From assembly GCF_014836495.1 (NCBI RefSeq), contig NZ_JACSQT010000002.1, positions 186,001 through 250,000 of the forward strand: a DNA stretch of 64,000 bases, given 5' to 3'. A model generated the notes under the pieces. That model had not been told where the DNA came from. It ran no database searches and was given only the letters and a program-made list of their open reading frames with translations. Source of the DNA: Cytobacillus stercorigallinarum (lineage in GTDB: Bacteria; Bacillota; Bacilli; Bacillales; Cytobacillaceae). Below, piece by piece: positions 9,556 through 19,028 of this stretch. The stretch's first letter is position 1. Each line of letters starts with the position of its first letter. Made by a program: the position numbers and the translations under genes.

Positions 9556-10645
9556 TTCCCACACTCCTATTCGTTTCTAAAACTAATTTATCGCGATGAA
9601 TCACTTCTTTTATTCGTTTTTTCTCAAGTGATGTTTGCATGAGAAATTGACTTGAACAACTTACTTCCCCCTTAGCAATTAGTTTATTTTCAAACCTCAC
9701 TTCAACAACCTCACCTGAATGAAAACTTCCATCAATTTTAACAATTCCAGGTGATAATAGACTTCCTCCACCATGCACGAGTGCTTTTTCGGCTCCTTTA
9801 TCAACATAGATTTTTCCTTTGACCGTCGAATGAAGAGCAATCCATTGCCGCTTCGTATTAATATTTTTCATTTGCTGATTAGAAAGATAAGTACCGTCTC
9901 CAGTTCCATTAAGGATGCTTATTAGTTTGTCTTCACCTTTACCAGTACCGATAAAAACGGGAACATTTAATTCCATAGCTGTTTTAGCAGCATTCAATTT
10001 CGAGTACATGCCTCCAGTACCCACTTTAGAGCCCGCACCATTTGCCGCTTTCATTTGTGCATCAGTAATTTCATTCAGAAAGTCAATTCGCCTTGCGTTA
10101 GGATACATAAACGGGTTTTGATCATATAAGCCATTAATATCAGTTAAAATCACAAGTAAATCAGCATGAACAAGCCCACTAACAAGTGCTGATAACATAT
10201 CGTTATCCCCGAAAGTCAATTCCTCAATTGAAACAGTGTCATTTTCGTTAATAATCGGTATGACTTTACGATCTAACAGTTCCATAATCGTATCGTACGC
10301 ATTTCTAAAGCGTACTTGATTGTTAAAGTCGGACCGAGTTAGTAAAATTTGCGCTGCTAAAGTGTCAAAATTCAATAAGGCTTCCATGTAACTTTGAATT
10401 AATAACCCTTGACCGATAGCAGCCGCAGCTTGTTTCCCTTTTAATGTAATGGGACGGGAAGAATAACCTAATTTTCTAAAACCTGCTGCTACTGCTCCCG
10501 ACGATACGACAATCACTTCATGACCCATCCTCTGTATTTTTGCAAGTGCTAATATATGATCAGTAAATTTATAACGGTCAATCTCTCCTCTTTCATTTGT
10601 TAATGAACTGCTACCTATTTTAACGATGATTCTTTTCTTCCCCAT
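9545..10645 (-). CDS. proB: Glutamate 5-kinase
   Basis: ProB phosphorylates glutamate with ATP, the first step of proline synthesis. An amino-acid kinase domain starts with RIIVKIGSSSLT and contains ENDTVSIEEL with FGDNDMLSALV. A C-terminal PUA domain covers about the last 80 residues. Upstream in-frame codons exist, but the ATG at 10645 follows AAAAGGA at about 8 nt and gives 366 residues, the family length, beginning MGKKRIIVK. The gene is first in a two-gene operon with proA and lies behind a proline-specific T-box leader. Confidence 0.95.
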   Translation of the reverse strand: MGKKRIIVKIGSSSLTNERGEIDRYKFTDHILALAKIQRMGHEVIVVSSGAVAAGFRKLGYSSRPITLKGKQAAAAIGQGLLIQSYMEALLNFDTLAAQILLTRSDFNNQVRFRNAYDTIMELLDRKVIPIINENDTVSIEELTFGDNDMLSALVSGLVHADLLVILTDINGLYDQNPFMYPNARRIDFLNEITDAQMKAANGAGSKVGTGGMYSKLNAAKTAMELNVPVFIGTGKGEDKLISILNGTGDGTYLSNQQMKNINTKRQWIALHSTVKGKIYVDKGAEKALVHGGGSLLSPGIVKIDGSFHSGEVVEVRFENKLIAKGEVSCSSQFLMQTSLEKKRIKEVIHRDKLVLETNRSVGNGK

Positions 10646-10704
10646 ACGATTCATTCCTTTTAAGAGCAAGAACATCCATACGTTTAATGTCTTTTCTTCT
10701 CTTT

Positions 10705-10996
10705 TTAAAATAAAAAACCTAACTCAAGCCTTAATACATAAGGACGAGTTAGGTTTCGCGGTACCACCTTAATTGAATGCAACTTTTCTGAAACATTCCA
10801 CTTTCATGAGTTAACGTCTCAATCACCGCTGATGGTTTTCATCAGACTATAGAGGCAGGTTCAATAGGTTGAAACATGGTGGAATCTTTCAGCTGATAAA
10901 CCCCACTCTCTTTCATGCCAATTCCTATTTACTAGCCCTCTTTCAATCGTTCAGCTATTATTTTAATACTTTCTTCAATTAAAACGTTTCAATATT
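10705..10996 (-). ncRNA. Proline T-box riboswitch leader of proBA
   Basis: On the minus strand the conserved T-box core GGTGGTACCGCG is at the complement of 10757-10768. It is followed by a terminator in which AACCTAACTC pairs with GAGTTAGGTT (10716-10725 with 10746-10755) and then a U run at 10711-10716. The 5' Stem I carries AGAGGG and AGTA, matched on its 3' side by GAACCT then GCCTCT. The triplet CCT at 10859-10857, after the GAA of the specifier loop, is a proline codon. Uncharged tRNA-Pro should therefore favour antitermination and expression of proBA. Confidence 0.93.
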
Positions 10997-11002
10997 AAAA
11001 CT

Positions 11003-11030
11003 ATTATAGCAGATATCTTTCTCTTGAAAA
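11003..11030 (-). promoter_or_regulatory. Promoter of the proBA T-box transcript
   Basis: A perfect TATAAT is present on the minus strand (complement of 11003-11008). A moderate -35 TTTTCA (complement of 11025-11030) lies 16 bp upstream. The predicted RNA start near 10996 fits the T-box leader. Confidence 0.65.
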
Positions 11031-11112
11031 GTATTTTTTTATCATAGTTGATGAAAATATTACCACATGAAAGAAGAGCGCAGAAATAAATGGTAAACTA
11101 TTTACTTTTTAT

Positions 11113-12321
11113 TCAGTTATTTTTCATCAGCTGCAATGCAATTACTTGATTGGATGAAAGTTCTTCTATTCTTTCTTGCGTATAGCCTAACGATTGTAAG
11201 ACGCACTCCGTATTTTCCCCTAGTTTTGGCGGTGCTGTTTTCACCTCAGGTGTAGATTTGCTTAGATGAAAAGGGAGTCTTGGTAAACGTAAATCTTCAA
11301 TTGTATCATGTGTTACCTGTTGCCACATGCCAAGGGCTTCTGTCTGTTTTGCATCAATGACTTCAGATATTTTCTTTACTTTGGAACTTGGGATACCCGC
11401 AGCGTTTAATTCCGTTACCCAATAGTCAGCCGTTTCCCTTTGAAGTATCAGTTCCATTTTTTCTTTTAGGATGAATTGGTTTTTCACACGATTTTTATTA
11501 TCTATAAATCGCTGATCTGATAGCCACTCTATACTATTTAAAACCCGACATAATCTTTCAAATAACGATTGATTGGAAATGCCAATCATAATATACGTAT
11601 CACTCGCCAAGTAAGCACCATAAGGAGCGAAAGCCGTGTGACCAGAGCCGTTTTTCTGTGGTTCCTCTCCTGTCGCTAAAAAGGAAAGCATATGATAACT
11701 ACTCCAAAATAAACCTGTTTCGTATAAAGAAGTAGAAACAAATTGCCCTTCACCTGTTTGCTTTCGATGCAAAAATGCAGATAGAATACCAATTGCACCC
11801 CACATTGCACTTCCTTGATCTAAAATAGAGACAGGTACTCTCGCTAGTTCAGCATTTTTTGCTCCGTTTATGCCCATGATACCTGTTTCTGCTTGAGCAA
11901 TAGCATCATAGCCCGGTTGCAACTTTTGCGGTCCACTTTGGCCGTATGCTGATAATGAGCAATAGATGATTTGTTTGTTTATTGCCTTCAATTGAGCATA
12001 GCCTAACCCCATTTGCTCAGCTTTTCCTTGCCGGAAGTTTTCCACGAATACATCTGCCGATTCAACAAGATCATAAACGATTTGTTTCCCATCTTGTTTC
12101 TTCAGGTTGATGACAACCGACTCTTTATTTCGATTAATATGAAGAAAATATACGCCTTCACCACTCATAAAGGGCCCCATCCCCCTGGCGTCATCCCCCG
12201 TACCCGGACGTTCAATTTTAATAATTTCTGCACCTAAGTCCGCTAGAATCATTGTTAAAGTTGGACCGGAAATATTAGTTGTGACATCAATGACTCTCAT
12301 GCCTGCTAAAGGTCCCGTCAT
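11113..12321 (-). CDS. Class III (CaiB/BaiF) CoA-transferase, copy 1
   Basis: This enzyme family moves CoA between acyl donors and free acids through an aspartyl-CoA thioester intermediate. The N-terminal LAGMRVIDVTTNISGP, the ADLGAEIIKIERPGTGDD stretch and NRNKESVVINLKK are family hallmarks. Asp168 in VPVSILDQG is the expected catalytic aspartate. It is 402 residues, the usual length. The ATG has AGGGAGGG 7 nt upstream. It is the last gene of the operon with an acyl-CoA dehydrogenase and an enoyl-CoA hydratase (intergenic gaps of 36 and 12 nt), so it probably activates or recycles the CoA ester of the acid degraded by those enzymes. The acid is unknown. It is only distantly alike to the second copy at 31838-33052. 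Confidence 0.88.
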   Translation of the reverse strand: MTGPLAGMRVIDVTTNISGPTLTMILADLGAEIIKIERPGTGDDARGMGPFMSGEGVYFLHINRNKESVVINLKKQDGKQIVYDLVESADVFVENFRQGKAEQMGLGYAQLKAINKQIIYCSLSAYGQSGPQKLQPGYDAIAQAETGIMGINGAKNAELARVPVSILDQGSAMWGAIGILSAFLHRKQTGEGQFVSTSLYETGLFWSSYHMLSFLATGEEPQKNGSGHTAFAPYGAYLASDTYIMIGISNQSLFERLCRVLNSIEWLSDQRFIDNKNRVKNQFILKEKMELILQRETADYWVTELNAAGIPSSKVKKISEVIDAKQTEALGMWQQVTHDTIEDLRLPRLPFHLSKSTPEVKTAPPKLGENTECVLQSLGYTQERIEELSSNQVIALQLMKNN

Positions 12322-12357
12322 CCTTATCCCTCCCTGTAGTAAAAGAAATGGTACAAG

Positions 12358-13521
12358 TTAATAAGACCTTGGTAATCCCAATACATGCTGTCCGACAAAG
12401 CTTAACACTAAGTTATTGGCAATAGGGGCAACCTTAAATAATCTCGCTTCTCTAAATTTCCGTTCAATATTATATTCTTTAGCAAAACCATAGCCACCGT
12501 AAGTATCCATTGCCGCATTTCCTGCATTCCATGTCGCTTCAGAAGTAAGGTATTTAGCCATATTTGCTTCTGCACCGCAATTGACTCCCTCATCAAATAA
12601 TTCAGCCGCCCTATCTCTCATTAGCTTTGCTGCTTGTATTTCCATATACGCCTTACCAATCGGAAATTGTACACCTTGATTCTGTCCAATAGGGCGATTA
12701 AAGACCACGCGTTCATTAGCATACTGCACTGAGCGATCAATAAAGTATAAACCGTCTCCAACAGATTCTGAGGCAATTAATATTCTTTCCGCATTCATAC
12801 CACTAAGAACATATTTAAATCCTTTACCTTCTTCACCAATTAAGTTTTCTACAGGAATTTCAGCATTTTCAAAGAATACTTCTGTTGTCGCATGATTAAT
12901 CATTGTATCAATTGGACGAATGGTTATTTTATCACTTTGTTCTTTCATATCTAGTATGAATAAACTTAAGCCGTCTGTTTTCTTCGCTACAGCTTCTTTT
13001 GGTGTGGTTCTTGCTAGAAGTAGCATTAAATCAGAATGCTCAGCTCTAGATGTCCAAATTTTCTGTCCGTTAACTATATATTTATCTCCTTGCTTTTGGG
13101 CAAAAGTTTCGATACTCGTTGTATCACTGCCAGCTGTTGGTTCAGTAATCCCAAATGCTTGGAGCCTTGCTTCGCCACTGGCGATTTTCGGGAGAAATCT
13201 TTGTTTTTGGTCTTCACTACCATGCCTTAGGATGGCACCCATTGTATACATCTGGGCGTGGCAAGCACCCGCATTCCCACCTGAGCGATTAATTTCTTCT
13301 AACACGATACTCGCTTCCGTCATTCCCAAGCCAGCTCCGCCATATTGTTCTGGAATAAGAACGGAAAGCCAGCCCTCATCTGTTAAGGCTTGAACGAAAC
13401 TTGTTGGATATTCTCCCCTTTCATCCGTTTCTTGCCAATACGTTTCCGGAAATCTCTCACATAAAGTTTTCACACTTTTTCTAATCATGTCATGTTCAGT
13501 ATTGACTTTCGTCTGTGCCAT
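12358..13521 (-). CDS. Acyl-CoA dehydrogenase, IVD-type catalytic base
   Basis: This is a FAD-dependent acyl-CoA dehydrogenase of 387 residues. It has AFGITEPTAGSD near residues 122-132, KIWTS near residue 154 and the C-terminal GGYGFAKEYNIERKFREAR. At the usual catalytic position (YEGT motif) it has KVAPIANN instead, with Pro366 in place of glutamate. Glu245 in GMNAERIL lines up with the catalytic glutamate of isovaleryl-CoA dehydrogenase, so the enzyme is probably still active. It ends in the LGLPRSY tail seen in a distinct subgroup of these enzymes. The ATG has AAAGGAGGG 6 nt upstream, and the gene is in an operon with enoyl-CoA hydratase and CoA-transferase copy 1. A branched short-chain substrate is plausible but not shown. 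Confidence 0.88.
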   Translation of the reverse strand: MAQTKVNTEHDMIRKSVKTLCERFPETYWQETDERGEYPTSFVQALTDEGWLSVLIPEQYGGAGLGMTEASIVLEEINRSGGNAGACHAQMYTMGAILRHGSEDQKQRFLPKIASGEARLQAFGITEPTAGSDTTSIETFAQKQGDKYIVNGQKIWTSRAEHSDLMLLLARTTPKEAVAKKTDGLSLFILDMKEQSDKITIRPIDTMINHATTEVFFENAEIPVENLIGEEGKGFKYVLSGMNAERILIASESVGDGLYFIDRSVQYANERVVFNRPIGQNQGVQFPIGKAYMEIQAAKLMRDRAAELFDEGVNCGAEANMAKYLTSEATWNAGNAAMDTYGGYGFAKEYNIERKFREARLFKVAPIANNLVLSFVGQHVLGLPRSY

Positions 13522-13533
13522 TTTTACCCTCCT

Positions 13534-14331
13534 TTATTTTCCTTGCCATTGTGGTTTTCTTTTTTCATTAAAAGCATAAATTCCTTCTAAACGATCGCTA
13601 GAATTAGCACAACGATAATATGCTTCTAATTCTAGCGCGATTCCCGTAGATAAATCGCAATCTGCTCCTTTATTAACAACTTTCTTTATTGCCTTTAATG
13701 AAAGTGGAGCATTTTCAGCAATTTCTGAAGCCAACTTAATCGTTTCTTCTAATAAATTTTCTTCTCTGCAAACTTTATTCACGAGTCCATATTTTTCAGC
13801 TTCTATAGCACTGATTCTTTTACCGGTAAATAAAACTTCTTTCGCTATCGCAAGTGGTAACACTCTTACGGCCATTTGTGTGCCACCAATTCCCGGTATA
13901 AGACCGAGTTTCGCTTCAGGTAAACCGAATGAAGCGTTTTCATTTGCTGTGCGCATATCACAGCTTAGTGCAATCTCCATACCGCCACCCAGCGCATAAC
14001 CATTTACAGCACAAATAACGGGAAAAGGAAACTCTCGAATTAATTCAGTTACTCTTTCAAAAATATCATGTTGCTTTTTCCAGTCACTTTGGCTCATACC
14101 GTTTCGTTCTTTTAAATCAGCTCCAACACAAAAGCTTTTATCTCCCTCTGCTGTTAAAATAATGACACGTAAATCTGGATCATATTTTAAGCTTTCTAAA
14201 CTTGATACGATTTCACTTGCCATTTTTGTATTCAGTGCATTCATTGATTGTGGACGGTTTAAACGTAAAATAGCAATTTGATTATGATGGATTTTTTTTA
14301 GGCCAATCGTTTCATATGTCTCAACCTTCAT
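13534..14331 (-). CDS. Enoyl-CoA hydratase/isomerase
   Basis: This is a crotonase-fold protein of 265 residues that probably adds water to a 2-enoyl-CoA. The oxyanion-hole segments are SFCVGADLKE near residue 70 and GYALGGGMEIALSCD near residue 115. Both catalytic glutamates of classical hydratases seem present, one in GGGMEIA and one in LPEAKLGLIPG. It is first in the operon with the acyl-CoA dehydrogenase and the CoA-transferase downstream. The ATG follows AAAGGAGG. Crotonase members include isomerases and lyases, so hydratase activity is the likeliest reading and not a certain one. Confidence 0.88.
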   Translation of the reverse strand: MKVETYETIGLKKIHHNQIAILRLNRPQSMNALNTKMASEIVSSLESLKYDPDLRVIILTAEGDKSFCVGADLKERNGMSQSDWKKQHDIFERVTELIREFPFPVICAVNGYALGGGMEIALSCDMRTANENASFGLPEAKLGLIPGIGGTQMAVRVLPLAIAKEVLFTGKRISAIEAEKYGLVNKVCREENLLEETIKLASEIAENAPLSLKAIKKVVNKGADCDLSTGIALELEAYYRCANSSDRLEGIYAFNEKRKPQWQGK

Positions 14332-14674
14332 TTATATCCTCCTTTTTGCCTTGAATGAGCATTAATTTCATCCTCAATCATGGCCATAGTTGTTCTTGGT
14401 TTAGTATGATTCAAAAAAGAAAGGGGAGCGAATACATGCTCATTTTTCGCCAAATGTCATAGATGGACTTGTGGAGATGTATGGTGCATTCCCATTCAGT
14501 AACTTAGAGGGTCGTTTTAAGTGATATTTTAATGGCTTGCTAGAAAACTTACATTAGTCAGCGAAGCTTCTCGCTGTTTCTCTCGAGTGATATTGTTCGT
14601 CTTCACTCTGCTTAATAATGGTTATCTATAGGATACTGTATCCAATTTTTAATTGCAATATTTTTTAGAATTTT
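14332..14674. other. Intergenic gap, probable promoter region of the hydratase operon
   Basis: This 343-nt gap separates the hydratase operon from the upstream AidB-like operon on the same strand. No clear promoter or terminator was found. On the plus strand a short open stretch ending at the TGA near 14523 reads ...SPNVIDGLVEMYGAFPF and could be a decayed gene fragment, but it was not recognised. Confidence 0.3.
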
Positions 14675-16450
14675 CTATTTACTTAAATACTCATTAAAAA
14701 GAGAGATCGCTGATCTGGGGATCATTACCCAATTGATAACGTCTTCCCCCCATTGCCATACACTTTCGTGAAAACATCGACTTTTACTTTCTCGGAAATG
14801 CAGATGATAATAATAACAAGCATTAAAATATTTTCTATAACTTCTTGTTTTCTTCCTTTCGATTTCAGCTTCTTGTAATAATAAGCAATTCGCTACTAAA
14901 TAATAAATGTGTTGCATAATAGAAATAGCTTCCATCTCTACATCTGTAGGGCTAACTTGCCCTATTAAGTTAAGATCTTCCTCTAATCGATGGATATTTG
15001 TTAATAATTTCTTTTTCAATGGGGTAAAATCAACAAATGTCACTTCATTTAAAATCGTTTTCATTGTTTCTATTAACACCGTATTTGCCTTATTTTTTGT
15101 TATTGCTCTTAAAACATCCAAGGCGACAATATTCGTCGTACCTTCCCATATTGACCCTAAATGAGCGTCTCGAACAAGTTTAGCATTTGCCCATTCTTCA
15201 ATATAACCATTGCCACCTCTCATTTCCATCGATTCTCCTGCAATCACTCTTGCTTGTTTGCAAATTACACCTTTTAACAAGGGTGTTAACAACCTTAGCA
15301 TCGTTTTTGCTTTCTCGTCCTTTTTAGATTCGGTCAAATCATACATATATGCTGTATAAAGTGACATGGATGTCGCCACTTCTGATGTTAGCATCATTTC
15401 AAATAATTGTTTCTGCATGAGAGGAAGTTTCGCTAATGGTTTTTCAAATGCAATTCGTCCTCTAGTTGTATATAAAGCTTCTAAATAAGAGCGCCTAATG
15501 AGACCTGTAGAACGGACACTATTTGATAACCTTGAAGCGTTGACCATTGACATCATTTGTTTAAACCCATGATCAAGTTCACCGACTAAGTAACCAATCG
15601 CCCGCTCAAAAGTTACTTCTCCTGAGGCCATTCCTTTTGTCCCTAATTTATCTTTTAATTTATTGATCGTATAATGATTTCTTTCTCCACCTGGTATGAT
15701 TCTTGGTACTAAAAACATGGCCAATCCTTTTGTTCCTTCTTTTGCATCTATTGGTCTAGCTAAAACAAGTGCTACATCAGCACTAACATTCGAACAAAAC
15801 CATTTATCCCCCGTGATGAACCATGCATCTCCATTAGCTTCTGCTGTTACTGAATTGGCACCAACATCCGATCCGCCTTGCTTTTCTGTCATAAATTGAG
15901 CAGCGGTCATTCTATTACTCTTCGTACTAATTAATTTGGATAAATATTCTTCCTTCAGCTCTAAACTTCCATAATCTTCCAAAATCTTCGCAGCTGAATC
16001 CGTCATACTCATCGGACAACATAAGCCAAATTCAGCTTGAGCAAATACATACCAAAAAGTATATTTCATCACTTTATTAAAAACCTCTTTAGACCCCATG
16101 ACACCACTGCGATGACTCATGGCAACCAACCCGAATTCTTCATAACCGATTTCCTCGAGACGTGAATAGGATGAATGATAATTAACATCATTTATTCGTT
16201 GTCCCCGCTTATCATACATTGTTAATGTCGGTGGATGTCTGTCCGCCTCTCTCGAAAGCGGATCGATTTCATTACTTGCTCTATCCCCTAACTCCATTAA
16301 CTTAGCTTTAAATAATCGATAATCATCGTTTGCATAGTGTGCTAATAAAAAATGAATATGGGGATCTGATAAGAAATAATTGATTTCTGTCGGTTCTGGC
16401 ATGCCACCTTTTATCGGTTCCGGTTGAGGTACTTTAATAGACTCATCCAT
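14675..16450 (-). CDS. AidB-like acyl-CoA dehydrogenase
   Basis: This is a long acyl-CoA dehydrogenase of 591 residues. The N-terminal part (HPPTLTMYDKRGQRINDVNYH near residues 72-92) and FGLCCPMSMT near residue 145 match the AidB/ACAD11-type branch. FAD and substrate motifs are AAQFMTEKQGGSDV near residues 183-197 and GDKWFCS. The catalytic Glu436 is intact in IWEGTTN. A helical C-terminal extension of about 150 residues follows. AidB proteins of E. coli show weak isovaleryl-CoA dehydrogenase activity, but here the operon context (thioesterase, acyl-CoA synthetase, TRAP transporter) points to a catabolic role. The ATG has AGGAGGGGG 4 nt upstream. Confidence 0.86.
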   Translation of the reverse strand: MDESIKVPQPEPIKGGMPEPTEINYFLSDPHIHFLLAHYANDDYRLFKAKLMELGDRASNEIDPLSREADRHPPTLTMYDKRGQRINDVNYHSSYSRLEEIGYEEFGLVAMSHRSGVMGSKEVFNKVMKYTFWYVFAQAEFGLCCPMSMTDSAAKILEDYGSLELKEEYLSKLISTKSNRMTAAQFMTEKQGGSDVGANSVTAEANGDAWFITGDKWFCSNVSADVALVLARPIDAKEGTKGLAMFLVPRIIPGGERNHYTINKLKDKLGTKGMASGEVTFERAIGYLVGELDHGFKQMMSMVNASRLSNSVRSTGLIRRSYLEALYTTRGRIAFEKPLAKLPLMQKQLFEMMLTSEVATSMSLYTAYMYDLTESKKDEKAKTMLRLLTPLLKGVICKQARVIAGESMEMRGGNGYIEEWANAKLVRDAHLGSIWEGTTNIVALDVLRAITKNKANTVLIETMKTILNEVTFVDFTPLKKKLLTNIHRLEEDLNLIGQVSPTDVEMEAISIMQHIYYLVANCLLLQEAEIERKKTRSYRKYFNACYYYHLHFRESKSRCFHESVWQWGEDVINWVMIPRSAISLFNEYLSK

Positions 16451-16461
16451 AAATCCCCCTC

Positions 16462-16893
16462 CTAACTTATCCGCTGTTTAACAGAAAAGGTACCTAGCGC
16501 TTTTGCAACAACACTTCCATCTTCCTGAGTTAGGATAGACTCAACATATTGGATTCTTCTTCCTTCGTGTATCATTTTCGCTTCTGCATACAAGATGCCT
16601 TCTTTAACTGGTAATAGAAATTGAGTGGTTAATGAAATTGTCGCAACTTTAACATCTTTCATTGAGCGAATAGTGACCCCTATAACCGAATCCAATAAGG
16701 AGGCAGTTGCGCCTCCATGAACCACACCATTAGAGTTTAAATGTTGTTTTTCTACTGCCATCTTAATGCGCGCTCTTCCTGCTTCCAATTCATCCATCGT
16801 AATACCAAGAAGCTGCCAATAAGGAGATGTATGAAACTCATTTTCTAGCCAATGTAAGTATTCATTCTTCATAATAGAGATTTCTCCATTCAT
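16462..16893 (-). CDS. PaaI/YdiI-type hotdog acyl-CoA thioesterase
   Basis: This is a hotdog-fold protein of 143 residues with the HGGATASLLDSVIG motif near residues 59-72, where the aspartate is the probable catalytic residue of PaaI-type thioesterases. It probably hydrolyses an acyl-CoA to spare CoA when intermediates build up. The ATG at 16893 overlaps the TGA of the upstream synthetase (ATGA), which suggests coupled translation. An internal ATG at 16872 has its own GGAG site about 11 nt upstream and could be the main start. The next gene downstream is the AidB-like dehydrogenase, 11 nt away. Confidence 0.82.
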   Translation of the reverse strand: MNGEISIMKNEYLHWLENEFHTSPYWQLLGITMDELEAGRARIKMAVEKQHLNSNGVVHGGATASLLDSVIGVTIRSMKDVKVATISLTTQFLLPVKEGILYAEAKMIHEGRRIQYVESILTQEDGSVVAKALGTFSVKQRIS

Positions 16894-19025
16894 AAGGATT
16901 CTATTAAATGATCAATTTTTTCATCCCAAACGATGACACCATCTAAGGCAAGCACACCTTCTCCTTCTTCAAGCACAAGAAGAGGGTTGATATCCATCTC
17001 TTTTAATCTACCTTTTTGATTAGCAGCAAAATGAGATATCTTCTCTATCGCTCGAGCTAATGCATGAATGTCATGTCTGCATTTTCCCCTAACTCCTTGC
17101 AAAATGGCATAACCTTTTAATTCCGTTAGCATCTCCATTGCATCCTCCTTACTGACTGGGGCTTTTCTTAGCGAAACATCTTTTAATACTTCAATAAATA
17201 TCCCGCCTAGTCCACAGACAATAATGGCACCAAATTGTGGATCCTCTTTCACGCCAATGAAAAATTCTACGCCTTCTTGCTTCACCATCTCTTCCACAAG
17301 AAAGCCATCTATCTGTGCTTCTTTATCATATTTCTTGGCATTTTCTGATATCTCCTTAACCGCTAATGCTAATTGTTGTTCATTCTGTATATTAACAATC
17401 ACACCTCCTGCATCCGTTTTATGAAGAATATCGGCAGAAATGACTTTGCACACCTTAGGGATATCCCAGTCTACTTTCATTGTCGCTATCTCGTCTATCT
17501 TATTGATAAGTACGCCTTTAGGTGTGCGGATGCCAAAGTTTGATAATAAATGTTTGACCTTTACTTCAGTCCAAATTCGTTCTTTTATTTCCTCACGTTT
17601 ATACATGTTTTCAGCTGTTACCTGCACATCATTCACCGTCTTTGTTGAATATTGTACTAGTACGCTTAGTGCAACCATTGTTTCATAAGATGTTTTATAT
17701 ACTGGGATATTATTTTGTTGTAAATACCTTCTTCCTTTTCCTGTTAATTCATCGGTGCCAGTAATCGTCACGAGTATCGGTTTATCTGTTTTTGCGTCTA
17801 TTTCCGCTATTGCTTTGCAAATATTAAAGCCTAATTCGCCTCCAAATGTCGTTTGAAAAACAATGCTGTCTATTGTTGTATCCTCTAATAAAATTTTCAA
17901 TGTATCGGTTAGGATATGTTGTTCTTTTAAACTTTGCGCAGTCACATCAATCGGATTCATTGCAGAACCGTAAGTAGGGATTAAATCTGCTACTTTTCGC
18001 CTAGTTTCTTCAGCTAAAGTAATCATATTAAGCTGTAAATCTTCACTATAATCAGCCATTGCAATACCTGCAGCTCCAGAATTAGAAATCGTTACCACTC
18101 GATTCCCAGCTGCCCTTTTTTGATTCAAAAAGACTTTGACTGTTGAGATTAAGTCATCAATATCATTCACTGTAATAATGCCATATTGTTTAGCGATGGC
18201 TTGATAGGTTTCGTCAGAACCAGTCATTGAGGCTGTGTGTGATAAAGCTGCTTTCTGTCCTAATTTTGACCTTCCAGCTTTCAGCATGATGAGTGGTTTA
18301 TTTTTTTCTTTTGCGGCTTTCGCTAATCGAATGAATTGTTCCCCATCAGGAATACTCTCTAAATAACCAGTAATGATTGATGTCTGCTCATCATTTACCA
18401 TATAGTTCATTACATCAAGTGTCGTAATATCCATCTGATTACCTGTATTTACAACATAGGAAAACCCAATATTTTCTTCTTGTGCCATCCCAAATAATGA
18501 AAAGCCGATCGCTCCACTTTGAGAAGCAAACCCGACTGGTCCAGAAATAAATGGCCGGTCTGTTTCAAACGAGGTAGCAAAACCCATTGGTAGTGATAAA
18601 TGAACATTTAATAAGCCGACACAGTTGGGACCAAGAATATGAATATTTGCTTCCTTTGCCTTTTCTAATACTTTGTTCTGTAGATTTGAACCTTCTTCTC
18701 CTATTTCTGCAAAACCTGAGCCGAATAGAACAATATTTCTAATCGCCTTTTGTTTACATTGATCGATGATGGATAACATTCTTTTAGCTGAAACTGCAAT
18801 TAATGCAACATCAACGGATTCCGGAATATCAACTAAAGATGGGTAACATTTGTAACCACCAATCTCGTCATATTTAGGGTTAACAGGATAAATGTTTCCT
18901 TTATAATGATGGTGAATAAGATTTTTAATCGGTTTACCACTAATGGATGTAAAATCTTTTGATACGCCTACAATAGCGATTGATGCTGGGTGAAGAAATT
19001 TTTGTATCGCTTCATTTTTATCCAT
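16890..19025 (-). CDS. NDP-forming acyl-CoA synthetase (fused alpha-beta), copy 1
   Basis: This 711-residue protein joins both subunits of ADP-forming acyl-CoA synthetases. A CoA-binding domain (PASIAIVGVSKD near residue 13) and ligase domains come first, then an ATP-grasp beta domain with KVISADILHKTDAGGV near residue 535. The phosphohistidine is probably His263 in ALSHTASMTGS. The reaction interconverts an acid, ATP and CoA with acyl-CoA, ADP and phosphate, and is reversible, so it could also recover ATP. The ATG has GGAGG 8 nt upstream. It follows the fused TRAP permease by 3 nt, suggesting activation of the imported acid. A second copy lies at 26796-28901. Confidence 0.9.
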   Translation of the reverse strand: MDKNEAIQKFLHPASIAIVGVSKDFTSISGKPIKNLIHHHYKGNIYPVNPKYDEIGGYKCYPSLVDIPESVDVALIAVSAKRMLSIIDQCKQKAIRNIVLFGSGFAEIGEEGSNLQNKVLEKAKEANIHILGPNCVGLLNVHLSLPMGFATSFETDRPFISGPVGFASQSGAIGFSLFGMAQEENIGFSYVVNTGNQMDITTLDVMNYMVNDEQTSIITGYLESIPDGEQFIRLAKAAKEKNKPLIMLKAGRSKLGQKAALSHTASMTGSDETYQAIAKQYGIITVNDIDDLISTVKVFLNQKRAAGNRVVTISNSGAAGIAMADYSEDLQLNMITLAEETRRKVADLIPTYGSAMNPIDVTAQSLKEQHILTDTLKILLEDTTIDSIVFQTTFGGELGFNICKAIAEIDAKTDKPILVTITGTDELTGKGRRYLQQNNIPVYKTSYETMVALSVLVQYSTKTVNDVQVTAENMYKREEIKERIWTEVKVKHLLSNFGIRTPKGVLINKIDEIATMKVDWDIPKVCKVISADILHKTDAGGVIVNIQNEQQLALAVKEISENAKKYDKEAQIDGFLVEEMVKQEGVEFFIGVKEDPQFGAIIVCGLGGIFIEVLKDVSLRKAPVSKEDAMEMLTELKGYAILQGVRGKCRHDIHALARAIEKISHFAANQKGRLKEMDINPLLVLEEGEGVLALDGVIVWDEKIDHLIESL

Positions 19026-19028
19026 TCG

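Noticed and set aside
12920-13393. 157-residue plus-strand frame inside the acyl-CoA dehydrogenase gene
   Set aside because: It is the antisense shadow of a clear dehydrogenase; no ribosome binding site and a composition typical of an antisense frame.
12358-13521. Catalytically dead dehydrogenase
   Set aside because: Although the canonical glutamate is missing, Glu245 sits at the known alternative position, so inactivity is not supported.
14400-14526. Possible protein fragment SPNVIDGLVEMYGAFPF on the plus strand
   Set aside because: Too short to identify, no start or ribosome binding site and no recognised family; left as a note in the gap entry.
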